A DNA stretch of 32,074 nucleotides, from the NCBI GenBank assembly GCA_949292385.1, contig CASEZC010000014.1, positions 1 to 32,074 on the forward strand, given 5' to 3'. This document shows positions 7,185 to 16,176 of this stretch, piece by piece. A program made the translations under genes and the position numbers. Origin of the DNA: an uncultured Pseudomonadota bacterium. Lineage in GTDB: Bacteria; Pseudomonadota; Alphaproteobacteria; Rs-D84. How positions within the stretch are numbered: position 1 is the first letter of the stretch; the number at the start of each line of letters is the position of its first letter. Below the pieces are notes generated by a model that had not been told where the DNA came from, made no database searches, and saw only the letters and a list, made by a program, of their open reading frames with translations.

Positions 7185-10100
7185 ATGGCATACCCAAAAA
7201 CAGAACCAAAAGCAGATTTCCCAAAGTTGGAACAAGAAATACTGGCTTTTTGGAGAAAAGACGACACTTTCCATAAGTCTTTAAATCAAACAAAATTAGG
7301 TCATCCTTTCTCGTTTTATGATGGGCCTCCTTTTGCAAATAACTTGCCACACTGGGGACATTTAGGCGTATCCGCTGTAAAAGATATGGTCGGACGTTAT
7401 CAAACTATGCTTGGCAAGCACGTCGTTCGTGAACTGGGGTGGGATTGCCATGGGCTGCCTGCGGAATCTTCTGTTGAAAAAAAGCAGGGCAGACAAGCAA
7501 AAGATATCGTTGCAACAGATGGTATTGCTGCTTTCTGTGATATGTGCAGAAACGATGTTCTGACGTATTCTAATGAATGGTTGAAATTTATAGAACGTAT
7601 AGGCCGTTGGGTTGATGGCGGTGACGAAAAAGGCTATCGCACGATGGATAAAAACTATATGGAATCTGTAATATGGGCTATGAAAGAGCTTCATAATAAA
7701 GGCTTGTTATATAAAGACTATCGCGTTAATCCATATGATTGGAAATTAGGAACAGTTTTATCAAACTCGGAAGCTTCCAGCGAATATCAAGATGTATTGG
7801 ATGATGCAATAACAGTTTGGTTCGAATTAGAAAACGGTGATAGAGTTTTGGCTTGGACGACAACTCCTTGGACTCTTCCTGCAAACTCTGCATTGGCTGT
7901 AAACCCAAACATGAATTATCTTCGTATGCAAGACGAAGACGGCAGCGTTTATGTAATTGCTGAAAGCAGACTTTCTGCATATGAAAAACAATTTGCAAAA
8001 ACTACAAAAGTAGGTGAATTAAAAGGCAATGAACTTGTTGGTAAAAAATATCGTCCTTTGTTTGATTACTATACAAACGATGAAACAGGTTTGTTGTATC
8101 AAATAATACCTGCTGAATACGTTTCTGACTCTGACGGTACAGGTATCGTTCATATCGCGCCTGCTTATGGTGAAGAAGACTTCTGGGCAGCAAAAAATAT
8201 AAACCCTAAATTCCCTGTTCTTTTAAACGTTGATGATTATGGTAACTTTACATCTGAAGTAAAAGACTGGGCCGGTGAAAATATTTTTGAAGCAAATCCA
8301 AAAATAATACAACACTTGCGTGAAAACGGGCACTTGGTTAAAAAAGAACAGTACAAACACAGCTATCCATACGGTCCACGCAGTAAAGAAAAATTAATAT
8401 ATCGCGCAACAGATTCTTGGTATATAGACGTTCCAAAAATCCGCGAAAAATTGATAGAAAACACTAAAAAATATACAACATGGACTTCCGCTGGTGACCG
8501 CTTCTTGTCTTGGATAGAAGGTGCGCGTCCATGGTCTGTATCCAGAAATCGTTTCTGGGGAACTCCACTGCCTATATGGGAAAAAGACGGCGAATATAAG
8601 ATATTCGGTTCTATCGCAGAAATGGAAGAATTTTTCGGCGTAAAAATCGAAGACTTACATCGTCCTACTTTGGATGCTCTTACAAAAGACGGTTGGAAGC
8701 GTATAACAGACGTTTTAGATTGTTGGGTTGAATCAGGTTCTATGCCTTTTGCTTCGTTGCATTACCCGTTTGAAAATGCAGATAAATTCGAAGCTACTTT
8801 CCCAGCAGATTATATTATAGAAGGACAAGACCAGACTCGCGGTTGGTTCTATTCTTTGATGGTTTTAGCAACTGCTTTGTTTGATAAACCTGCATTTAAA
8901 ACCGTTTCCGTAAACGGTATGGTCGTTGACGATAACAAAAAGAAAATGTCAAAATCTTTGGGTAACTTCGTCAACCCAAGCGAACAAATAGAGAAATATG
9001 GTGCAGACGCAGTTCGTTTATTTATACTTGGTTCTAACTTCTTGAAAGCAGAACCTGTTGGTATAGATATGGAAGGTAGAGTATTTACGGAATCTACAAA
9101 AACTATTCTGACACCTTTGTGGAATGCATATCACTTCTTTACTTTATATGCGAACGCTGGGAATATTACAGCACAAGAAAATACAAATTCTGAAAACGCA
9201 CTGGATAAATATATTCTTGCAGAATTAAACGAACTTATTTCTGTTGTTGGTTCCGCGTTAGATGAATATAAACCAGATGTAGCAATAAAAGAATTTGTAC
9301 GTTTCTTAGACGTTTTGAACAACTGGTACATACGTCGTGGTCGCGAACGTTTCTGGGATGAAGACCAAGATGCATTTAATACGTTGTACTTTGTTTTAAC
9401 AAACTTGTGCCGCACATTAGCACCTTTTGCGCCATTTGTTAGTGACTATATATATAAGAACTTAACAAATGCGGAAAGCGTTCATTTGCAATCTTTCCCA
9501 GCGGCAACAAACTATGACCACAAAATAGTAGAAGATATGAGACGCGTTCAATCAGTCGTTTCCGTAGGAAAACAATTACGAGAACAATACAAACTTCGTA
9601 ATCGCTTGCCTTTGGCAAAAATGACGGTTGCAGGAACAAACCTAGATGAATACGCATCGATAATCAAAGATGAACTTAATGTAAAAGCAATTGAATTTAC
9701 ATCTAATGTTTCTGATGTTGCTGATTCTTTTGTTTATCTGATTACTCCTAAAATTGGTGCAAGACTAGGTGGCGCATTGAAAGAAATCATACCTGCTGTT
9801 AAACGTGGCGATTATGAAATTTCTGACAATAAAATGAAAGTCGGACAATACGAATTAAATTCTGATGAATTTGAAAATAGATTGACTGTAAAAGATAATG
9901 TTACAGGTGCCGCACTGCCTGATAATACAGCAGTTGTAGTACTTGATACAGAAATAAATTCTGAACTTGTTGCAGAAGGTCTTGCTAATGACGCTTTGCG
10001 TTTTATACAAGATACAAGAAAAACTGCTGGAATGGATGTTTCAGATAGAATAACATTAGAATATAGCGCAGACCCAGCACTGGCAAATGCTATTGAACAG

Positions 10101-10214
10101 CATCGCCAGCATATTATGGCCGAGGCGTTGATTACTGAAATGTCTCGTGGGGACGGCGAATATAATACAGAAATCGAAGGATACAGTTTATCTATATCTA
10201 TTAAAAAAGCATAA
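7185..10214 (+). CDS. ileS: Isoleucyl-tRNA synthetase, eukaryote-like (IleS2) type
   Basis: Charges tRNA-Ile and edits mischarged valine. It is 1009 aa, longer than the E. coli type. The HIGH motif reads HWGH (residues 56-59), the CP1 editing domain carries TTPWTLPANSALAV near residue 226, and KMSKSLGNF lies near 587-595. RELGWDCHGLPAE and the overall pattern match the eukaryote-like bacterial IleRS class known from Rickettsia and others. Members of that class generally show reduced mupirocin sensitivity (family knowledge; not tested here). The ATG at 7185 follows GGAGC. The gene lies behind the candidate attenuator, and a small-protein gene and nth follow closely. Confidence 0.96.
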   Translation: MAYPKTEPKADFPKLEQEILAFWRKDDTFHKSLNQTKLGHPFSFYDGPPFANNLPHWGHLGVSAVKDMVGRYQTMLGKHVVRELGWDCHGLPAESSVEKKQGRQAKDIVATDGIAAFCDMCRNDVLTYSNEWLKFIERIGRWVDGGDEKGYRTMDKNYMESVIWAMKELHNKGLLYKDYRVNPYDWKLGTVLSNSEASSEYQDVLDDAITVWFELENGDRVLAWTTTPWTLPANSALAVNPNMNYLRMQDEDGSVYVIAESRLSAYEKQFAKTTKVGELKGNELVGKKYRPLFDYYTNDETGLLYQIIPAEYVSDSDGTGIVHIAPAYGEEDFWAAKNINPKFPVLLNVDDYGNFTSEVKDWAGENIFEANPKIIQHLRENGHLVKKEQYKHSYPYGPRSKEKLIYRATDSWYIDVPKIREKLIENTKKYTTWTSAGDRFLSWIEGARPWSVSRNRFWGTPLPIWEKDGEYKIFGSIAEMEEFFGVKIEDLHRPTLDALTKDGWKRITDVLDCWVESGSMPFASLHYPFENADKFEATFPADYIIEGQDQTRGWFYSLMVLATALFDKPAFKTVSVNGMVVDDNKKKMSKSLGNFVNPSEQIEKYGADAVRLFILGSNFLKAEPVGIDMEGRVFTESTKTILTPLWNAYHFFTLYANAGNITAQENTNSENALDKYILAELNELISVVGSALDEYKPDVAIKEFVRFLDVLNNWYIRRGRERFWDEDQDAFNTLYFVLTNLCRTLAPFAPFVSDYIYKNLTNAESVHLQSFPAATNYDHKIVEDMRRVQSVVSVGKQLREQYKLRNRLPLAKMTVAGTNLDEYASIIKDELNVKAIEFTSNVSDVADSFVYLITPKIGARLGGALKEIIPAVKRGDYEISDNKMKVGQYELNSDEFENRLTVKDNVTGAALPDNTAVVVLDTEINSELVAEGLANDALRFIQDTRKTAGMDVSDRITLEYSADPALANAIEQHRQHIMAEALITEMSRGDGEYNTEIEGYSLSISIKKA

Positions 10215-10224
10215 AGGATTTAAG

Positions 10225-10599
10225 ATGCGTAAAACTATTTATTGGATTGTTGGAGCTTCTTTTATCATCGCTTTATTCGGTACCGGTTTTTACATCGGTA
10301 CCTTGGATAAAGCAGATAAAAAAGAAATTAAAATTTCATCACAATGTTCTGGCGTTGGCGTTCAAAAAACTTTTTCTGCTAAATACGAAACTAAAAATGG
10401 TGAAGTTGTAAAAAATGAAAAAGTAGCAACAGAGTCTTATACAGCCAGATGTTTGTGCTATGTATCAACACAAGAATATGAAAACCTGTGGGTAGATACA
10501 GTAGAATTTTCTGCTGATAGTGCAGACGCTGTAAAAGAAAAATGTAATGCAGATTGTCAAAAAGTCTGTGAAGATAGATTAGCCGAATTTTCTATATAA
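10225..10599 (+). CDS. Small membrane-anchored Cys-rich protein (124 aa)
   Basis: Not recognised. It has one N-terminal membrane segment (about residues 6-26) with a short basic start, so the rest is probably periplasmic. Six cysteines lie in the exported part: C41, a CxC pair at C76 and C78, and a C-terminal CxxxCxxxC set at C107, C111 and C115. This would suit disulfides or a bound metal. The start at 10225 is chosen because AAAGGA precedes it and it begins at the membrane segment; the frame is open upstream into ileS. It is 10 bases after ileS and 2 bases before nth, so it is co-transcribed with both. Confidence 0.7.
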   Translation: MRKTIYWIVGASFIIALFGTGFYIGTLDKADKKEIKISSQCSGVGVQKTFSAKYETKNGEVVKNEKVATESYTARCLCYVSTQEYENLWVDTVEFSADSADAVKEKCNADCQKVCEDRLAEFSI

Positions 10600-10601
10600 A
10601 C

Positions 10602-11258
10602 ATGAAACCTGAAATTTATTTTCGTGAAGTTCCAAAAACAATAAATATGAATATTCGTTCGGAATTATATAGTACGAACGAATTTACTTTTGCCGTTGCG
10701 GTAATTCTATCCGCACAAGCAACTGATAAAAAAGTGAACGAAGTAACACCAGAATTATTTAAAATTGCACCAAGTCCAGCAAAAATGATTGAACTTGGCG
10801 AAGAAGGATTAAAAAAACATATCCGTGTTATATCTTTCTTTAATAACAAAGCAAAAAGTATAATCGGTTTATCTGAACAACTGATGAATTATGAAAATAA
10901 TTCTGATGAAAATTATAAGTTCCCAAAAAAATTTCATAATCGTGACGCTTTGATGAAACTTCCTGGAATAGGGCAGAAAACAGCAAATGTTGTTATGAAC
11001 GTTTTATGGGATGCACCTAATATAGGCGTAGATACTCATGTTTTCAGATTATCTCACAGATTTGGTTGGGCGCAAGATTCTGATAACACGCCTGAAAAAG
11101 TAGAAGAAAAACTTATAAACATCGTACCTAAAAAATATCATGCCATGGTAAATCATGTTATGGTTTTGCATGGAAGATATATATGTAAAGCTTTGCGACC
11201 AAAATGCGGCGAATGCCCAGTTGCAAAATGGTGTAATGCACCAGATAAAATAATATAA
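10602..11258 (+). CDS. nth: Endonuclease III
   Basis: DNA glycosylase and AP lyase that removes oxidised pyrimidines in base-excision repair. It is 218 aa, a normal length. The helix-hairpin-helix LPGIGQKTA carries the catalytic Lys (K126) and the conserved Asp is in VDTHV (D144). The C-terminal iron-sulfur loop has exactly the classical spacing: C195, six residues, C202, two residues, C205, five residues, C211. The start lies 2 bases after the preceding stop with no strong ribosome site, so coupling is likely. A terminator follows. Confidence 0.96.
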   Translation: MKPEIYFREVPKTINMNIRSELYSTNEFTFAVAVILSAQATDKKVNEVTPELFKIAPSPAKMIELGEEGLKKHIRVISFFNNKAKSIIGLSEQLMNYENNSDENYKFPKKFHNRDALMKLPGIGQKTANVVMNVLWDAPNIGVDTHVFRLSHRFGWAQDSDNTPEKVEEKLINIVPKKYHAMVNHVMVLHGRYICKALRPKCGECPVAKWCNAPDKII

Positions 11259-11260
11259 AA

Positions 11261-11286
11261 AAAAGCCGGTATTTACCGGCCTTTTT
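11261..11286 (+). terminator. Terminator between nth and pheT (bidirectional)
   Basis: GCCGGTA (11265-11271) and TACCGGC (11274-11280) form a tight stem, with A residues before it and CTTTTT after it, so it can serve nth on the plus strand and pheT on the minus strand. Confidence 0.85.
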
Positions 11287-13588
11287 ATTTATCACGAATT
11301 TTTGCGTTACATTTCTTTTCAACGTTTTCTATTACAGCGTTTTGTATTTTCAACAAACTATCATCAGACATATTTTCCGTCGGTATAATAGTTATAGTAA
11401 ATGCAACAGATTTTTTACCTTCACCCATATCGAATGAATCAAAAACAGTTACTTTTTTAATTGTTGAATCTACTGACGATGCAATACCAGTTAATTTTTC
11501 CGCAGGAAAATCAGAATCTACTATAAAAGCAAAATCTCGGTTAATCGGTTGATATTCGCTTATTACAGGTTCTTTTGATTTCTTTGCTTTCGGTAAATTT
11601 TCAACATCTTCTACTATCGCTATCATAACAGGCGTTTTTATCTTCAAGTTACGTGCAACAGATGGATGCAATTCACCAAATTCTGCAATTACTTTTTTAC
11701 CCTGCATAATTTTTCCATATCTGAATGGATGTGCCCAACGTGGCGCATTTTCAGCACATACAGTAAAATTCTGACCATGCATTAATGCAATTAAATCAGC
11801 TTTTACATCATATATATCCGTTGGTCTGTTTCTGTGCTGCCAATGTTTTGGAGAAGTGTTTCCACTGCGTACAATACATATTTGAGTATGCTGTTGCCCA
11901 GGCATATCCCCATCAAACACAGTTCCTAATTCAAATATGTTTAAATCAGAAAAACCACGTTTTTCATTTTCAGCAACAAATTCTAATAATGAACCCAGCA
12001 AATTATTTCTTGCCGTATCCATATTATTTACAATAGGATTAGCAACTTTAATGACAGGTTTATCCGATAACATTTCTTCTGTTTTTGAATTACCAAAACC
12101 AAAAGATTTTGCTTCATTTAAACCACGTGATAATATCTCTTTTTTAATACTGAAATAATAATCTTTATGAACCGTTGCATTAGAAACTCTATGTGCAGCA
12201 ATCTTTGCTATGTTATCATAGCCATATATACGTATTATTTCAGAAACTATATTTTCAGGAATAACAACATCCACACGGGCAGGTGTCGGTATAACAGTCC
12301 AAACATCTTTTTCTTCGGTTACTTTAAAACTTAAGTTTTCCAAGATTTTTTTCTGATATGAAGCTTCTAAATCTATACCTGTTTTTTTCTTAAATAAATC
12401 TGGACTATATTTTATTGCTCGCGTTTCTTCAGGTATTTTACCGTCGATACCCGTGCAAATAATACTGCCGCCACAAGCTTCCATTATTATGTCAGCAGTT
12501 TCTTTTAATGCGGTACCCGTAATCGTCGGATCTATACCACGTTCATATCTATAAGATGCATCTGTTGATATGCCCAAGCGTTTTGAAGTCTTACGAACAG
12601 ATACAGGATCGAAATAAGCACTTTCTAAAATTACGTTTTTCGTAGTATCCGTTGTCATGCCGCGCGCGCCACCGACAACACCAGCAAGCGCGAGAATACC
12701 TTTCTTATCAGTAATAACAATGTCTGTGTCTATTAAATCATGTTCTTTACCGAATAAGTCTGTAAATCTTTCGCCATTTTTAGCAAGACGAACTGTAATA
12801 TCCCCGTCTATTTCGTCTGCGTCAAAGCAGTGCATTGGCTGCCCCATGTCATAACAAACATAGTTCGTCGCATCTATCGGTGCATTTTTCGGATTTATTC
12901 CAATCGCTGCAAGACGTGATTTTATTTTATTTGAACTTGGAGCAATAGAAATACCATGAATTTCACAAAACTGATATACAGGACATTTCTCTGTTTCTAT
13001 GTGAACTTTTCTTTCACCCGGCACAGATTCCAAACAATCGTTCTTTGGTGCTATGTATTCACCTAAACCACACGCGGCCAAATCACGTGCTATGCCACGA
13101 ACAGACAAATAATCTGGACGATTAGGAGTAATCCCTGCATCAAAAACAATTTCCGCATTCAATACAGGCGACCCCAATTTAGTATTTTCCGGTAATTCTA
13201 TTATACCACTGTGGTCTTCACTTATTCCAAGTTCACGTCCGCTGCACATCATACCATCTGATAATACACCACGTAATTTACCGCTTTGAATTTCATGACC
13301 TTCTATCACGCAACCAGGACGCGCCAGCGCAGAAATTATGCCAATTCGTGCATTCGGTGCACCGCACACAACTTGACGCAAAGTGCCACTGCCATCGTCT
13401 ACTTTTAATACGTGTAAATGGTCACTATTTTCGTGCGCTGTACATTCTACTATTTTTGCTGCGACAGGTGATACTGGTTCTATTACTTCTTCTACTTCTA
13501 AACCAGTACGCGTCAAAGTATCAGATACTTCAGACGCGTTTACATCTGTTTTTAAATAATCTTTTAACCAATCATAAGTCCACTTCAT
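11285..13588 (-). CDS. pheT: Phenylalanyl-tRNA synthetase beta subunit
   Basis: Beta chain of the alpha2-beta2 PheRS: binds tRNA and edits mischarged Tyr. About 767 aa, slightly shorter than the roughly 795 aa of E. coli. From the start MKWTYDWLKDYL there is an OB-fold tRNA-binding domain at about residues 40-150 (KIVECTAHENSDHL, VVCGAPNARIG, GMMCSGRELG), then the B3/B4 editing region, the B5 domain and a C-terminal anticodon-binding ferredoxin-like domain. The frame is open 14 codons further upstream, but the ATG at 13588 has CGAGGCG before it and matches the family N-terminus. It follows pheS after 17 bases. Confidence 0.96.
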   Translation of the reverse strand: MKWTYDWLKDYLKTDVNASEVSDTLTRTGLEVEEVIEPVSPVAAKIVECTAHENSDHLHVLKVDDGSGTLRQVVCGAPNARIGIISALARPGCVIEGHEIQSGKLRGVLSDGMMCSGRELGISEDHSGIIELPENTKLGSPVLNAEIVFDAGITPNRPDYLSVRGIARDLAACGLGEYIAPKNDCLESVPGERKVHIETEKCPVYQFCEIHGISIAPSSNKIKSRLAAIGINPKNAPIDATNYVCYDMGQPMHCFDADEIDGDITVRLAKNGERFTDLFGKEHDLIDTDIVITDKKGILALAGVVGGARGMTTDTTKNVILESAYFDPVSVRKTSKRLGISTDASYRYERGIDPTITGTALKETADIIMEACGGSIICTGIDGKIPEETRAIKYSPDLFKKKTGIDLEASYQKKILENLSFKVTEEKDVWTVIPTPARVDVVIPENIVSEIIRIYGYDNIAKIAAHRVSNATVHKDYYFSIKKEILSRGLNEAKSFGFGNSKTEEMLSDKPVIKVANPIVNNMDTARNNLLGSLLEFVAENEKRGFSDLNIFELGTVFDGDMPGQQHTQICIVRSGNTSPKHWQHRNRPTDIYDVKADLIALMHGQNFTVCAENAPRWAHPFRYGKIMQGKKVIAEFGELHPSVARNLKIKTPVMIAIVEDVENLPKAKKSKEPVISEYQPINRDFAFIVDSDFPAEKLTGIASSVDSTIKKVTVFDSFDMGEGKKSVAFTITIIPTENMSDDSLLKIQNAVIENVEKKCNAKIRDK

Positions 13589-13605
13589 TTTTCGCCTCGT
13601 TATAT

Positions 13606-14553
13606 TTAGAACCCAGCACTTTGTAACCAACGAACGTCACCGTCATAAAATTTACGTATATCATTTAAACCATATTTTAACATGGCAAGTCTGTCCCAAC
13701 CAAAACCAAATGCAAAACCTTGGTATTCATTCGGGTCAATACCACAATTACGTAATACGTCAGGATGTACCATACCTGCACCCATCAATTCCAGCCATCT
13801 ATCACCATGCCATTTCATATCTATTTCTATACTTGGTTCCGTAAAAGGAAAGTATGATGGACGAATACGCAACTGAACATCATCCATTTCAAAGAACCTT
13901 TTTAAAAATTCTTGAACATCACCAATCAAGTCAGACATGGTAACATCTTTATCTATATACAGACCTTCTATCTGATGAAACATCGGACTGTGAGTTGCAT
14001 CCATTTCTTTACGATAAGTCGCGCCAATACCAAACATTTTTATCGGGGCACCCGTTTTTTCCATACTTCTTATCTGTATCGCAGATGTCTGCGTACGCAT
14101 TACATTACCATTTGGTAAAAAGAATGTATCTTGCATATCACGGGCAGGGTGATGCATAGGAGTGTTTAACGCAGTAAAATTATGCCAGTCATCTTCAATT
14201 TCTGGTCCAATCCACATTTCATAACCAAATGATTCTAATATAGTTGAAACATCTGACAAAGCATGTGTCAAAGGATGTAATGTTCCAACATTTTCAGGTT
14301 GTGGATTTAAAGAGACATCCAGCTTTTGCTTTTGCAAACCAGCCATCAAAGCCGCATTTTCTAATTCAGATTGACGCGTTTTAAATAACTCACGCAAAGA
14401 AACATTTTCTTTATTTAATTCCGCACGCGCATCGTTATCAAGATTCTTCATTTCTTTCAAGCGCACTGTCATAGTACCGTTTTTACCGAAAGTCGCTGTA
14501 TACAAAGCTTGTAATTCTTCCAGCGTCTGAATATTTTTTATCTGTTCTTGCAT
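13606..14553 (-). CDS. pheS: Phenylalanyl-tRNA synthetase alpha subunit
   Basis: Catalytic chain of PheRS. It is 315 aa, a little under the E. coli length of 327. It shows the class II motifs: motif 1 around FGYEMWIGPEIEDDWHNF, motif 2 around ATYRKEMDATHSPMFHQIEG, and motif 3 in GFGWDRLAMLKYG near the C-terminus. The N-terminal part is the usual coiled-coil tRNA-binding arm. The start is supported by TAAGGTAGGA just upstream. The gene lies downstream of rplT with an intrinsic hairpin between them, the same order as in E. coli, where pheST is attenuated through the pheM leader. Confidence 0.96.
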   Translation of the reverse strand: MQEQIKNIQTLEELQALYTATFGKNGTMTVRLKEMKNLDNDARAELNKENVSLRELFKTRQSELENAALMAGLQKQKLDVSLNPQPENVGTLHPLTHALSDVSTILESFGYEMWIGPEIEDDWHNFTALNTPMHHPARDMQDTFFLPNGNVMRTQTSAIQIRSMEKTGAPIKMFGIGATYRKEMDATHSPMFHQIEGLYIDKDVTMSDLIGDVQEFLKRFFEMDDVQLRIRPSYFPFTEPSIEIDMKWHGDRWLELMGAGMVHPDVLRNCGIDPNEYQGFAFGFGWDRLAMLKYGLNDIRKFYDGDVRWLQSAGF

Positions 14554-14571
14554 ATGTTCCTACCTTAAAAC

Positions 14572-14625
14572 AAAAAAAGCCGTTAAATAACGGCTTTATA
14601 ATACAAAATAAATCACCTGCCGCCA
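14572..14625 (-). promoter_or_regulatory. Hairpin with competing arm between rplT and pheS (candidate pheST attenuator)
   Basis: The terminator stem AAAGCCGTTA / TAACGGCTTT (14576-14585 and 14588-14597) is followed on the minus strand by a run of seven T (complement of 14572-14578), ending about 18 bases before the pheS start. A competing pairing, read on the minus strand, is TGGCGGC (14625-14619) with GCCGTTA (14594-14588), seven pairs including two G-U, which would break the terminator. A GTG-start frame of six codons (Val/Met-Ile-Tyr-Phe-Val-Leu, 14616-14596) lies between, but with one Phe and poor ribosome-site spacing it is weak as a leader peptide. It may simply terminate rpmI-rplT. Confidence 0.5.
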
Positions 14626-14629
14626 AGGC

Positions 14630-14998
14630 TTATTTAGCATCAGCAGAGATAAATCGTTTTGCAGTATCAATCAATTTTGTGAAGTTTTCATCACCAGCAT
14701 ATGCCATTTCCGCCAAAACTTTGCGATCCAAAGCAATACCAGCTTTTTTCAAACCATTCATAAACTGACTGTATGTCATACCATTGCTACGTACGGCTGC
14801 ATTGATACGAACAATCCACAAACCACGGAATTCACGTTTTTTAACGCGACGATCACGGTATGCGTACTGTCCTGCTTTTTCAGTTTTTTCACGTGCTGCA
14901 CGATATGTAGTGCTGTGACGACCCAAGTAACCTTTCGCACGGGCCAATATCTTATTATGTTTCTGCTTTACGGTTGTTCCGCGTTTAACTCTTGCCAT
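14630..14998 (-). CDS. rplT: 50S ribosomal protein L20
   Basis: Large-subunit protein needed for early 50S assembly and, in well-studied species, a translational autoregulator. At 122 aa it is full length, with the basic N-terminal extension [18 protein letters not shown], the [10 protein letters not shown] and [10 protein letters not shown] blocks, and the C-terminal globular part. It follows rpmI after 14 bases. infC, often the first gene of this operon, is not adjacent. Confidence 0.97.
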   Translation of the reverse strand: MARVKRGTTVKQKHNKILARAKGYLGRHSTTYRAAREKTEKAGQYAYRDRRVKKREFRGLWIVRINAAVRSNGMTYSQFMNGLKKAGIALDRKVLAEMAYAGDENFTKLIDTAKRFISADAK

Positions 14999-15012
14999 AA
15001 TCTACCCCCTTA

Positions 15013-15216
15013 TTATTTCAATCCATATGGGGCCAAGATTTTTGCCTGACCAACCATGTTATCATTCAGATACTGTGGCTTTGAACCAGCGTTATTTGCA
15101 CGCTTAGATTTGTGGCGTAACAGTTTCTTGTGGGCGTTTCTGGCAACACGGATTTTTCCTGTTGCAGTCATAGATGCGCGCTTTTTCAAGTACGACTTCG
15201 TTTTTAATTTTGGCAT
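15013..15216 (-). CDS. rpmI: 50S ribosomal protein L35
   Basis: A small basic large-subunit protein of 67 aa. MPKLKTKSYLKKR at the start and the Lys/Arg-rich KKLLRHKSKRA segment are diagnostic. AAAGAGGT precedes the ATG. It is first of the rpmI-rplT-pheS-pheT cluster on the minus strand, with its leader in 15217-15354 shared with the divergent mreC promoter. Confidence 0.97.
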   Translation of the reverse strand: MPKLKTKSYLKKRASMTATGKIRVARNAHKKLLRHKSKRANNAGSKPQYLNDNMVGQAKILAPYGLK

Positions 15217-15239
15217 TTTTTACCTCTTTTTTACTACCT

Positions 15240-15260
15240 GATGGCAATGCCTTTGCCATT
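15240..15260 (-). promoter_or_regulatory. Hairpin in the rpmI-rplT leader
   Basis: A perfect 7-base stem, ATGGCAA (15241-15247) with TTGCCAT (15253-15259), five-base loop, extendable by a G-U pair, lies 25 bases before the rpmI start. No U-run follows, so it is not a terminator. It could be an L20 autoregulation site by analogy with other bacteria, but I cannot match it to a described L20 leader. Confidence 0.35.
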
Positions 15261-15317
15261 TCGGTCATTTAACACGTCTCCAATTTTGGCATATTTAAAC
15301 GAAAAATCAAGTTTTTA

Positions 15318-15344
15318 TTGAATGTTATCTTTTTAGCGTATAAA
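15318..15344 (+). promoter_or_regulatory. Possible mreC promoter
   Basis: TTGAAT (15318-15323) and TATAAA (15339-15344) lie 15 bases apart. Transcription would start only a few bases before the mreC ATG at 15355, implying an almost leaderless message. The spacer is short, so confidence is low. Confidence 0.35.
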
Positions 15345-15354
15345 CTAATGCCCG

Positions 15355-16176
15355 ATGACCCAGAATAAAACATCTTCTAAATTATATTCTATCATTAAAT
15401 CTGCAACTGCAACCGCAGTATTGCCGGTGCTTTTCATTTATATAATGATTGCTAAACCAGATTATAAATTAATGAATGGACTGGCTCATATCGTTTTACC
15501 TGTTGCAAGCTGGGTTGGGGACGTAATAACATGGCCTGTTCGTATAATCGGAGAAACTGCGCAAAACATTCGCGAATTATCTAACCTACGAACAGAAAAC
15601 GAGGAATTACGTGTACGTTTAGATGAAGCTTTGAAAAATAAAAATGAATGCGAAATAGCTATACTTGAAAATCAAAAACTGGCTCATGAATTGGATGTAG
15701 TTCAATCACAACCAAGAAACACAGTTATTGCAGATATAATTCATGATGATTCCGCACTTCATCACAGTACGTTCTTTGTTAATAAAGGTATAAAACAAGG
15801 AATAGAAAAAGGCATGGCTGTTACGTCAACAGACGGCATATTGGTAGGAATTGTAACTGATGTAGCACCTGGGTTTTCGCGCGTTCGTGCGCTGACTGAT
15901 TCTAATTCAAATATACCTGTCAGAATTGCTGGTTCAGAAGTTTACGGGTTTATGCAAGGTAATGGTTCCAGTCTTCCTACAATGGGATTCTTTAGTGACC
16001 CAGAATTTCAGCCGTCACGCGGAGTAAAATTGGTAACAAGTAATATAAGTGGGGTGTTGCCAAATGGTATATATGTTGGCGACATGGAAAATGAAAAAGA
16101 AGTAAATGTTACCAGCCCAAAAAAGATTTCACGCGTAATAATATTACAGTTCGATACGCAAGACGAATATAAATGA
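15355..16176 (+). CDS. mreC: Rod shape-determining protein MreC
   Basis: A bitopic inner-membrane protein that couples MreB to the periplasmic elongasome and activates PBP2. It is 273 aa. An N-terminal membrane segment lies at about residues 14-35, a coiled coil at about 75-118 (Glu/Leu-rich, LRTENEELRVRLDEALK), and then the beta-rich MreC domain with the GIVTDVAPGFSRVRALTDSN block. mreB, usually immediately upstream, is absent here; the next gene upstream is divergent rpmI. mreD overlaps by four bases (ATGA), so translation is coupled. Confidence 0.93.
   Translation: MTQNKTSSKLYSIIKSATATAVLPVLFIYIMIAKPDYKLMNGLAHIVLPVASWVGDVITWPVRIIGETAQNIRELSNLRTENEELRVRLDEALKNKNECEIAILENQKLAHELDVVQSQPRNTVIADIIHDDSALHHSTFFVNKGIKQGIEKGMAVTSTDGILVGIVTDVAPGFSRVRALTDSNSNIPVRIAGSEVYGFMQGNGSSLPTMGFFSDPEFQPSRGVKLVTSNISGVLPNGIYVGDMENEKEVNVTSPKKISRVIILQFDTQDEYK

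Noticed and set aside
15056-15241. 61-codon plus-strand frame opposite rpmI
   Set aside because: Shadow of the L35 gene; no ribosome site, translation lacks protein character.
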